From Progne subis subis (taxonomy: Eukaryota; Chordata; Aves; Passeriformes; Hirundinidae), in contig JAKJHU010001362.1 in the NCBI GenBank assembly GCA_022316685.1, forward strand, positions 1-64,000: DNA of 64,000 nucleotides, read 5' to 3'. The translations under genes and the position numbers were made by a program. The notes under the pieces were generated by a model. The model did not search any database, had not been told where the DNA came from, and worked only from the letters and a program-made list of their open reading frames with translations. Numbering within the stretch: the stretch's first letter is position 1; each line of letters starts with the position of its first letter. Shown one piece after another: positions 40,101-50,290 of the stretch.

Positions 40101-41704
40101 CCAAGAGAGCAGAGTTCTAACCCCCAAGTTAAGTTTCCTCTTTGGGCTCCTCTAGGGCTTAAAACTGGGAATCATCTAATACAGCTTACTCAGAGTTGCT
40201 GCAGGTAGTTGGCAAAAATACTCAGTTAAGAGGGGTGTTAGTCAACTTGTCCATTTATTGACTCACACATCCTACTTTAGCTTGTAGGAAAAATATGTAT
40301 TAGACCATTTTTTTTTTATTCCAGGGGCAGTAACTGTCCTGGAATTGATGCTCAAAGCTCTTTTCAGATCTAGTCCTCACTTTTCCTCATGTTCACTACC
40401 TTTTCCTCCTTCCCATCTCCACCAGAATGGGAGTTTGATATGCTCATTTCCTGTAATGACTGATCCAAAATTTTCCCCACAAAGCAATGAATAGAGGTAA
40501 CAGCATGTGACATTAGATGTTCTTCACTTTGCCAGCAGCAGCCCAACAGAAATGATTTAATGATTAAAAAACTTTGACTCACTAGTTTGTGAATGGTCAT
40601 GTTAAGGAATGTAACCCTTCTTAACTTCTTTACACCATGGCATAGTATAATTCACTCACCCTAAGAGGAGGATAATGACAGCTTTATATAGGATCTCACT
40701 TCACACCTCCAAGTTTTCTCCTTATCTCAAAGGCTGCACTGTGCATTAAAGCAATAGTCTGTATTAATCTAACCTCTGACATTTGGGCCATATTAACCCA
40801 CCAATGCAGGTTTATGTATCTCACACTTCAAACCCTATCAAGAAATTTGGCAGTGGCAGCTTGATAAGGACACCATACCTTACTGAACTTGTTCTAAAAA
40901 CAACATCATCAAAAACACTGCTCTGGTGGCACTTTTTAATGACCTTGTTCACTCTTCTTTAGCCATTTGGGTAATTCATGTTCCTGTGGCACCAGAACCG
41001 CTGTAAATGACCAATGAAAATTACTGTTTATCTGTAAAAATATTAGCACCCAGGATGGTAAAATATGAGAAAAACTTATAAACAGGAAGCTTGAACTGTT
41101 CAATTTTAGATGATAGAGTAATTATTAAAAGCAGAGTTGTGTTCTTAATGAGACTGATCACATTCCCTTTTGTTTCTGTACTGGACTAATTTATAAGCCA
41201 ATCTTCATTACCTGCTGCTTTACAGTGAAAATTCTACCAAAGGGATCTTTCTGGTACTGCAACAAGTGGTTTAGCAACCATTACAGTGTACTCAGATTCT
41301 CTTTTTTTATTCAGGTGGAATGGATAGTGAAATAACACATCTAAAATATATTACCCCAGTTTCCCAAGATGGGATCTGTACTTGAATGTGTATTTAAAAA
41401 GAAGGAGGCAATAGCCAGGTTCTCTAATTAAACGTAGCTTGTTTCAAAAAAGATGCGACCATTCTAAAAAGTACTGCATCATCTTAATTCTGTGTCAGAA
41501 CGGTTCAGGCAGGCAAAGTTTACATGTTTTTTAAAGAACAATGAAAATAATTAAAATTGTACTTCCATAAAATCTGAAGAGCCGGCACATGGGGTTTCCA
41601 TCTTCTAACTTGACCCTCACTTAGACAAATGCTCATTCATTATGGTGAAAACTTTTTGATTACTGTATTTTAATTAAACAAAGATTTTGACTACTGTAAT
41701 TAAA
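34111..41704. other. Intergenic sequence, no gene seen
   Basis: About 7.6 kb of AT-rich DNA without any repeat I can name, unlike the CR1-rich stretches on both sides. Scattered frames of up to 129 codons (37776-38165, +) have no domain, splice context or homology that I recognise. Confidence 0.55.
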
Positions 41705-41730
41705 ACACAGACAAAAGTCAAGTCAGCTGT

Positions 41731-41736
41731 TTTATT
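41731..41736 (-). promoter_or_regulatory. CWC27: Candidate CWC27 polyadenylation signal (distal)
   Basis: AATAAA on the - strand, 232 nt after the stop. Usage cannot be decided from sequence alone, because the hexamer at 41919-41924 competes. Confidence 0.5.
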
Positions 41737-41918
41737 AAATACATAATTCTAAAAACCTTTTGAGAGGCTGGATAATGAATGCAGTGAGAGCACTTGACCG
41801 CACAACTTAAGAAACAAATGACAGCTCTGCTTCAAAACTGCATGACAGGTTCTTGAGAGATTCCTTTTCACACTTGTCCAGCGGTATTTTTAGGATCAGC
41901 TTACACAAGAGCCAGTGC

Positions 41919-41924
41919 TTTATT
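41919..41924 (-). promoter_or_regulatory. CWC27: Candidate CWC27 polyadenylation signal (proximal)
   Basis: AATAAA on the - strand only about 44 nt past the stop codon. If used it would leave a UTR of about 60-75 nt. Confidence 0.35.
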
Positions 41925-41967
41925 GCAGTCACTTTCCAAGGCAGCTCTGGCTAGCTTTACACTCCTT

Positions 41968-42130
41968 TTATCTCCTTTCCTTTTTTTCTCTCATTATCTT
42001 TTTGCTTTCTTCTCTTCTCCTCTTAGTTACAGGATTCCGTGGATCATAGATCTCAAAAGTGTCTTCATCCTGCATGCTTGCATCTTTCACCTTTCTGCTT
42101 CTGTCTTCAAACTGAAGCACATGTGACATC
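41968..42130 (-). CDS. CWC27: CWC27 terminal coding exon
   Basis: The last coding exon of CWC27, a spliceosome-associated protein with an N-terminal cyclophilin-type domain (outside the window). One base completes the split Trp codon from the previous exon; 53 codons and TAA (41968-41970) follow. The peptide starts MSHVLQFEDRSRKVKDASMQ, continues DTFEIYDPRNPV and ends in a basic tail with KKERR, matching the CWC27 C terminus closely. The 3' splice site reads ...TTTTGTAG on the - strand, ending at 42131. Known of the family: CWC27 joins the activated spliceosome with CWC22, and human truncating variants that remove this end cause retinal degeneration with skeletal defects. The frame's apparent upstream ATG at 42148-42150 lies in intron and is not a start. 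Confidence 0.97.
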
Positions 42131-42274
42131 CTACAAAAAAAAAAAAACAAAACAAACTACAACTCACTGAAAGAATGGAAGCTACAATTTGTAATTATGA
42201 TATGCATGGCAAGATTTCTGATTTATTTTTGGGCATAGCAAAAAAGATATGACCTGGATTTCTTTGGATTTCTT

Positions 42275-42276
<2 letters not shown>

Positions 42277-42323
<47 letters not shown>
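42277..42323. repeat. T47 homopolymer
   Basis: Uninterrupted run of 47 T, which is A47 in the CWC27 transcript. It ends 147 nt upstream of the last exon's 3' splice site. It is the longest homopolymer in the window, and its length may be a sequencing or assembly estimate. Confidence 0.95.
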
Positions 42324-42330
<7 letters not shown>

Positions 42331-42847
42331 TAGAAGACTCTTATATTATAAAGTGATAATTTCGTAAAGACTCCTGAAAAATGCAGCTAAATACAGATAG
42401 AGTTGTCTCTGGATTTTATTTCACATACTAAACTCTGCTTTCTTGTCTTTTTCTCTTTAGCATATCTTCCAAAATGTAGGGCAAATTTTTCCCAGGAGCA
42501 GGGAGTATTTCTCAAGTTTTCCTATTAGTCACTTTAGACACCTTTCACCGGGGTGGAGGATTTTACAAAAGTGGGGAAGAGTTTACATGGAAAACGCTTG
42601 AAGTAGGTACACAGAAGAACAAAAGAGGAATGCTTCATGTCCTGCTGGTCTACATTAACTTGGTTCAGATCATGCTTTTTAATTCTCTGAACACCAGACT
42701 AAACAAATGCCTTGTTCAATTCAATGTTTTTCCTATTGTTCATTAGAAGTTTTCCCCCCATAAGGGTATATCCATAAGGTATTTCCTAATTTCAGCAAAT
42801 TTCCAGTAATCTGAAAATATAACTATTACATAACAGAGAAGCAGTGC

Positions 42848-43480
42848 ATGTGAACCTCAGGAGGTTCAGCAAGGCCAGGTACTAGATCTCACACCTGGGC
42901 AACTGCTGATATCAACACACATGGGAAAAAGGGATTGAAGCAGCTCTGCCAAGAAGAACTTACAGGTGCTGCAGGGTGAGAGGCTGGACATGACCCAGCC
43001 ATGGGCACTTCCAGCCCAGAGAGCCAAACGTGTCCTGGGCTGCATCCAGAGCAGTGTGGGCAGCAGGGCCAGGGAGGGGATTCTGCCCCTCTGCTCTGCT
43101 CTGCTCTGCTCTGCTCTGCTCTGCTGAGACCCCACCTGCAGAGCTGCACCAGCTCTGGGGTCCCAGCACAGGGAGGACATGGGGTGAGTCCAGAGGAGGG
43201 ACACCAAGATGATCAGAGGGACGGAGCACCTCTCCTGTGAGGACAGACTGAGAGTTGGGACTGCTCAGCCTTGCAAAGAGAAGGCTCTTAGGACATCCTG
43301 TTGTAGATTGTCGGTACACAACAGGACTCAGTAGATAGTGACAGATCCTTTAGCAGGGCCTGTTGTTACAGGACAGAGGGTAAAGATTTTAAATGCAGAT
43401 TTGGATGAGATAAGGACATTTTTTAAGACATGGGTGGTGAAACACTGGAACAGGCTGCCCAGAGATGGGGTAAATTATTT
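42848..43480 (+). mobile_element. CR1 LINE internal fragment with expanded pentamer array
   Basis: Sense CR1 on the + strand: GTTCAGCAAGGCCAGGTACT, GCTGCATCCAGAGCAGTGTG, GACCCCACCTGCAGAGCTGC, AAGATGATCAGAGGGAC, CACCTCTCCTGTGAGGACAG and ACACTGGAACAGGCTGCCCA occur in family order. It stops near 43480, short of the family 3' terminus. The GC-rich centre (42965-43182) is almost identical to the inverted copy at 54046-54243, whereas the flanks are diverged. Several frames are open across the centre on both strands but only because of composition. Confidence 0.93.
43091..43125. repeat. Pentamer tandem array (CTGCT)7
   Basis: Seven perfect CTGCT units inside the CR1 copy. The inverted CR1 copy has three units at the same place (54103-54117), so the array has expanded or contracted. 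It is a likely length-variable site. Confidence 0.97.
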
Positions 43481-46400
43481 TGGGGGGCAAACATACATGT
43501 CTAGGCAAAAACAACACTTAACCTTTGGATTTTGTGTGATCAATTTCAAAAATGTCTTTGACTTTGATGGACAACTTCAGAACTATACTGATTTCAATCT
43601 AAGCATATCAATCTTTATAGCATGTCTTTGTCAACAATCTTTGTGACAGAAAATATTGGAAAAATGATCACGTTTCAAAAGGAAAGTTTTGTGGCTTTTT
43701 AGGTCCCCTGCAACATGTAAGACATTTTGAACTAAACAGTTTTCAAAGAGCTTTAGTGCAAATCTCCATACATACATAAAGAAAGAAAGGGAGAACCAGC
43801 TGTTACTGCAGATTACAATATAGTACTATTAAAGAAACCAGAAAAAAAAAATCAAAGCTATAGACCATACGGAATCTGCTTGAATGCTTTAGAAAATTCC
43901 TCAAAACAAAAAAATGAGAATTTTCATCACAACTGATTCCTGACATATTTGTTTCAAAAATACTTAAGAGTTGTTTCCAGTGTTAGAAACTTAGGTAGTT
44001 TATAACCCTGTCCACACTACTAACACCCAAACTTATTTTTTTCAGTCATCTCTACAAATCAGAGTAACATAATGTACCATCAGAGTGACTCATGGTTGCA
44101 TATTTGTAGTTTAATTATAAAAACATTGTCTCACAGTGGAGGGACTGAAGTAATTTATTTTAGCTAACATGCTTTCTGCATTTGTCATATTCTTCTCAAC
44201 TTATTAAAGATGAGTACACATATCAAATCCCTCTGTCCTAGTCTGAATGAAGTACAGGCCTAAGAGATGGAGTCATTCCTTGCTGCATCATTTTAAAATG
44301 CGTTATAATAGGAGTGTAAGTAGAAGTGTAGTCACAGTCCTTTCATCAACTCAGGTTTTTCCAAGAATACTACCGCATAGGACATAACCTGTGGGATACA
44401 ACTAATACGAATTAAAATTAAATACATCTCTAATTCTTGGGTCAGACTGTACAGTGTCCTAAGTAGTTTGCAAATTAGATGCAGCAGATTCAGACAAGCA
44501 ATATTTATTTCTCCTCAAGAGCTGAAAGAAGTCATAGTCTCTGACTCTTATTCATAACTTTCCACTAAGACATTCCCAACTGTGATTAAAAATAAGCCAA
44601 TATTAAGAAACTTTTTGATATTTCCAGAATCAATTTTAGATGCAGCATCTCAGAGGCAAAGCAAAATAAACAGACTGCTTTGCATATTTTGAGAAATATT
44701 TTTCTTCTGCGAAATTAAGCTTATTTTAGCAAGTCACACATCTTCCCAGGTAGACCTGTTCTGCATCTATATGAAAGGTGAATCACAACGAATACTGCTT
44801 TTCAAAAGCAATTAAAATGTTTTTTCGGGTTTTTTTTAAGATCATAGGAAGCATTTAATAATTATTTCTATATTAAGCATTTGAATTTAAACTAATCTTA
44901 CTGAAGTTCCTCCAACAGAAGTTTGCATTCACATAATTTTCCAAGTGCAGAGTTAGGGCGTAGTTCCACAAATACAAAGTTTCATAAGACTTTTCCTTGT
45001 TCAATTTATAGCTCTCTTCCCTTCTGCATGCTCCTGGGTTCAGTGAGGAGCTGGCTGCCCAGTCATGTTTCTGCAATCACTGTGCTGAAAGCAGTAACTT
45101 CATCTCTGTGTCTCTGATCTTCAGAAAACCACTAAACTGTGCTTATAACTAATTGTTGAGAGCTTATTTTATATAACAGAGATATTCAATTTTGAAGTCC
45201 ACTTTTCTTCAAAATTTAAAGGATGAGAGGCAGGCAGTTCTACCAAGCAAAACTCAGAACAAAACCTCAGTTTTGCACTTAGTTTTCTTTGCTAAAAATT
45301 TGTAAAATAAAGTAACTTGCCAAAACTGATGAAGTACCTAGCTGTGCAAGTTGCTGTCCCTCTTCCAGTAGAAGACATAATCACAAAATTATTTTCTTAA
45401 CAGAAATGAATAGGGCAATCTTTGCATAGATTTATTACTGAAGATTGAACTGAATTGATTTTTACCCTGACCAGATGACAGCATCCTATAGGTTGACCAT
45501 GGTCCTATCCCATGTAATGGGGGAGCTGCTGCCCTGCACTTCTTTCTTTTCGTGTTACTAAAGAACACTCAGTAGCTGGCTCTCTTCTGTATTCCAAAAA
45601 TGGAATGTCTTGAAATGTCAGAATGAAATACACAAATTAATTCAGTTTCAGCGACAGAGCAGGATTTCAAAGGTACATGAATACTCTTAGGGCCTAGTGA
45701 TATTCTCAGATCAGCAAACAGGCCAGGCTCTTCCGAACTACTCTAGTGAGATGGTACTTGTAAGAAAAGATATGATATACTGTAATCCCTCTGCTTTTGA
45801 GATGTGTGAGCCATGCACTGGATCTGAACTATATGCCAGCTGCTGACAGGTGGTAGTCATGTTAAGTGTAGCATAAAGAGAATTCCCGTAGTCCAACAGC
45901 TTTGGCCTTTCCAGAGCTCCCTTCGGGAGAAATTGAAATGGCAATCTGTGAACCGAATAATTTTGAATCCTGGCAAGAGTAAGGAAGCACTATGCTTCTG
46001 CTCTACTGATGAAACTGGGACCTCCAGGTACAGCTTGTGAGCATCAGCGATTTTTATTCTAACTGAAATGAAAATGCAAAGCTGTATTGCCTAAGACCAC
46101 ACTTGTTTTTCAAACTGATATGAAATGCTTGCATAAAACATTGCAGTTGGTGCCATACTCCTTCTTTTTGCACTAGATGCATACAAAATAAAGCAACTAA
46201 TCACATTGCTATAAAATGTAGAGCATATAATTTTGAACATTATGGCTATGTTTTATCATAGTTACTGATTCTTTCCATCAGGTTGCTTAACATGAACACA
46301 GAAGGAATAAGTATCTGTGTCGAGGAATTCAGTGTTGCCTCTTGCATTGTATAGGCTGTCTAAAAAATGGGACCACTACAGACCGTAACTACTAGTAGTA

Positions 46401-46839
46401 CCATTTGTTTCTGAGTTGAACACTGATTGCAACTAACAGTCTTCCTATTTTTCTCAATTTCACAATGTATCCCATATTTAAAACAAAAGCTATGATACTA
46501 CTGCTTTCTGTAAGTTATATTCTACTTGATGCTAATTTTCCTTCAAATACAGAAAATGCTGAAGTGTAACCATCAATCATTAATGTAGGGAACATTCTAG
46601 CATTTCCCATCCATCATCCTCAAGATATCTAGGCAGTGGACAGAAAAGTAATTCAAGTTAACAGATGAGAAAACAGATGAGAATCCACAGATTAAAGCAA
46701 ACAAGATCTCTCTCCCAAGGAAGAAAAAAATAGGTGTTGTGGAAGAACGAACTCACTGGCAATCTCTCCACTCCCAGCAGAGTAGTGGGTGGCACAAGAA
46801 GATGGGAGACATTTGAGAAACACTGAGACAGTTAAGAGA

Positions 46840-46930
46840 CTACAAAACAAAACAACAGCAACAAAAAATAAAGACTAAAAAAATACAAGAATGAGAAACA
46901 AAAAAAGAGAGGAAGAGACTTATCAAAATG
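46840..46930. repeat. A-rich low-complexity tract
   Basis: A-dominated simple sequence with AACAA, AAAAAT and purine-rich words. No coding or repeat-family content is seen. Confidence 0.7.
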
Positions 46931-47794
46931 TAAATCAAGTGAAGAAAATTGTCAAATGACAATTAAAAAGAAGCATAAATTTTGAATGAAGGCAAGATAA
47001 CAAGAGTATGAACAACGCAAAAAGAATGTCAAGGCCATAAAACAAAGGGAATTTTGAAGGAGGAATTACATTACTAACATCTAATATTTTTCCAGGGTTG
47101 GTTCCCCCCCGCCTTTATTTTAAATTGAGATGCTATAAGCAAAATAAGCCTCTTGGATCAGGCTGCTGTCATTATTCTTTGCATATAACTATGTCCAAGA
47201 GCTTTACAAATTATTCTGTAAACACAATACAGCAGGAGAGAGGAAGTGTGTTCATGTCTATAATGAAATCTGCAACTATCAGTAAGTGTTCTGTGTAATA
47301 CAACGCTTGTAAGCAAATTTCACAGCTTCTGTCTGCCCTGTTTCACCATCCAGATGTGTTTTCCTTCTTGTGTAACATCACTCATCATCCCTCTTTTCAT
47401 CCAAAGGAGTCTTGTAATCCAAATTTCTCTCCCTTACAGATAATTAAAAGAAAAATCAATTTTTTACCAAGTAATTTATGTAGGTTCTAATTCTTACAGC
47501 ACTGAGGGTTGACATCCTAAGTACCATGATAGACCCAGTCTCAAAGATGGATTAATCTCTCTAATTTTCACAGTTTCACACAGCCACTTCTGTCTCAAAA
47601 AAAGTTGTTTCAGAAAACCATTTCTTTGAGTACTGTTTGTCTCATTTACTCACAGTATGGGAGCTGTGCTAAATTACCTACAAAAGCCTGTAGGCTCTGT
47701 AGCAGCTAGAATTTAACCCTTACACTGTATCACAAATTTCCACCATGCCAAGTGTGTCAAACCAGGTATTTCACTTTAACTAAGTTTATAACCA

Positions 47795-48092
47795 GAGAAC
47801 CATAGAAACGCTGAGGTTGGGAAGGACCTTTTGGATTAACAAATTTGACTGTTGATCCAGCACTGCCAAGCCCACTAAATCATGTCCTGAAGTGCCACAT
47901 CTAAATGCTTTTAAATGCCTCCAGGAATGGTGACTCAGCCACTTCCCTGGGCAGCCTGTTCCTATGCCTGACAACCTCTGTGGTAAAGAAAATCTTGCCC
48001 AATATCCAGCCTAAACCTCCCCTGGCACAACTTATGGCCCCCTACTCCTGTCCTATATCACTTTTTAACTGGAAGAAGAGACTGACTCATGT
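47795..48092 (-). mobile_element. CR1 LINE 3'-terminal fragment (antisense to + strand)
   Basis: The + strand reads the complementary 3' end of a CR1 subfamily: ACCATAGAAACGCTGAGG, GAAGTGCCACATCTAAATGC, CACTTCCCTGGGCAGCCTGT, CCTAAACCTCCCCTGGCACA and CTGGAAGAAGAGACTGAC. The 3' end is intact and the 5' end cut. It carries the very part of the family that the 27075-28222 copy lacks. A 76-codon frame across it is repeat-derived. Confidence 0.9.
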
Positions 48093-48649
48093 AATACTTT
48101 TTAGTATTAATTTCTCATCACAGTTTCTGCTGTGATTGTTACCACTAAGAGATTTCACTCTTTCTTTTTTTTAGTACTTGTTTTCACTATTCCACATTCC
48201 TTGTTTCTCTTTCCTCATCTCCTTCATAATGATGGAATATCTTGTCCCTTTTTTTAATGCTTTTATAACACCCTGTATTTTCCATGCTTATTGCCTTGAT
48301 ATTTAAAAAGAGAAATGAAGTTTGCTATTCAGATCTAACAAACTCCAAATAAGTTATTCCATAGAAGTTTTAAATGTTAAAAAAATGCTCAGAAGTGTAG
48401 AGAGAAAATAGTTATAAACACAGCTACGTGCCATATTGCAGTCCACTCCAAATGGTAAGTATTCACATCAAATACTTACTACTTCAAAATATTGTTTCAA
48501 TTCATGTTAGTGATTATGATACAGATTTTACACAGAAATTTTAAATTTCACTATTGCTATAAACACCATCCCCCCTGCACTCTCCTGAGGTTTATTGCAA
48601 GACCCATAAGAGTCTATTAGTTTACAATATTTCAGCTTTCAGCTCTTTA

Positions 48650-49226
48650 TGCTGGTTTTGGCTGGGGTGGAGTTAACCTTCTTCACTGATGTGGGGCTGT
48701 GTTTTGGGTTTGTGCTGAGCACAGGGTTGATAATCCAGAGATGTTTTTGTTATTGCTGAGCAGAGCTCACACAGAGCCAAGGCCTGTTCTGCTGCTCGTA
48801 CTGCCGTGGTGCTGAGGGGGCTGGGGGTGCCTGGGAGGAGACACAGCCAGGACAGATGACCCAGCTGACCAAAGGGATATTCCAGACCATGTGGCATCAC
48901 CCTCAGTATACAAAGTGTGGGGCGGAGGGGGAAGAAGAAGGAAAGGGAGATGTTCAGAGTGATGACATTCATCTTCCCAAGCTACTGTCATGCAGGATGG
49001 GGCCCTGCATCCTGTAGATGGCTGAACTGCCCGTGGGAAGCAGTGAATTCATTCTTTGTTTCACTCTGCTTGTGTGTGTGGCTTTTGCTTTCCCTGCTGA
49101 ACCGTGTGCATCCCAGCCCACGAGTTTTCAGGTTTTACCCCTCCGATTCTCTCTTGGAAGGGGCTGGTGGGGCAGCGAGTGAACAGTTGCCTGGGGCTGG
49201 GCTGATGGCTGGGTTAAACCACAACA
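48650..49226 (+). mobile_element. Solo LTR of a bird endogenous retrovirus (ERVL-like)
   Basis: About 577 bp beginning TGCTGGTTTTGGCTGGGGTG and ending GGGTTAAACCACAACA. In between are GGGGCTGTGTTTTGG, AGAGCTCACACAGAGCCAAG, GGGATATTCCAGACCATGTG, CCCACGAGTTTTCAGG and TTTTACCCCTCCGATTCTC. I recognise this order as a widespread bird LTR. A degenerate TATA-like word (CAGTATACAAAG) lies near 48904-48915. I do not see the usual polyadenylation signal or a clean target duplication. No gag, pol or env sequence flanks it, so it is a solo remnant left by recombination. It points opposite to CWC27. Confidence 0.85.
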
Positions 49227-50194
49227 ATGAAGGTATTACTGCTGCTTTTGCACAAAGCAAAAAATGTCCCCAATGTTAAGCAAGTAAAATTGATGAAAAC
49301 TTGCTTTAAAAATATTATACAAAGTCAGCCTGTACACTTCTCTTAACTTTAACTAGCTCTTTGAATTTGTATATTATAATTAGTGGAAGACTGAAAATTG
49401 GCTTAACCTCTTCAGAATAAACAGCAAGTTTTGGGTCCTCCACAGACCAAAGAATTAATTGTTTATATTTTCTCTTTGCGTTGGCCTACAGCATAAAATG
49501 ATGAGAAAAGAACTTTTGTAGTTATTTGTAAAATAATACTTTTTGGGATAGTTTATTTGAATGTAATATGCTTAGGTTTATCACAAAATAATCACTGCCA
49601 AAATTATAGAAAGAAACTACTTGTTTCACTAACCATGGGACCACCAGCTTAAGATGAACTCCAAGATACCAGTTTTTGCAAACAACAAAGTAACCCAATC
49701 TTGGTGAAGACTAATGTAGTATTGTATCCATGGATTGTTCAAGACAGTACTGCAAATCTTCTTCTCTTGAAATAACATTTAATTGTAAGTAACCTCCTAA
49801 GAGAAGGGGAAATCACCTTAACTCTGAAAAAGCTCACCTTATTCAGTGATAATCAGTAGGAAAATGTGATGAGTACTCATAGTACCAGGAGAACTATGTA
49901 AAACCATGACTTACTTTTTCAAGCAGTAAGTATTTTTCTATACAAAATTCAGTTATCCTATCTCGATACTGCTTCTGTTCTGTAACAATTAACATAAATA
50001 GTATATTTACAATATATCTTGATCCCTTCGCAAAAATGTTAAGTAGCTTGATGCAAGAAGATAGATGCTTTAAATAGACAGCTGCTCCTGGTAGAGTAGA
50101 TTGGTAGATGGAAAACTAAAATTCAAATTCCAGATGTTCTTCCAGACAGCACACTAGTATAGAAAAACTCTACATAGCATTTACTACAAGGACA

Positions 50195-50290
50195 TGGAAG
50201 CCACTATACCGGAATAGACAGTGATCCATCCAGTCTAGCATCCTGTCTCTGGCAATAGCTTGTACAACATCTGATACTCTGAAGTCAGTC
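50195..50290 (+). mobile_element. Short ancient CR1-type relic
   Basis: The stretch ATCCATCCAGTCTAGCATCC, then TGTCTCTGGCAATAGC and a TACAACATCTGATACTCTGA tail, resembles the 3' region of old amniote CR1 elements (the 'ccatctagtccagtatcctgtctc' type). Only about 95 bp are recognisable. Confidence 0.5.

Larger units (their letters stand above)
41705..41967 (-). other. CWC27: CWC27 3' untranslated region
   Basis: Lies directly after the CWC27 stop on the - strand. Two AATAAA hexamers (TTTATT on the + strand) sit at 41919-41924 and 41731-41736, about 44 and 232 nt past the stop. I take the distal one as the main end, giving a UTR of roughly 250 nt. Confidence 0.6.
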
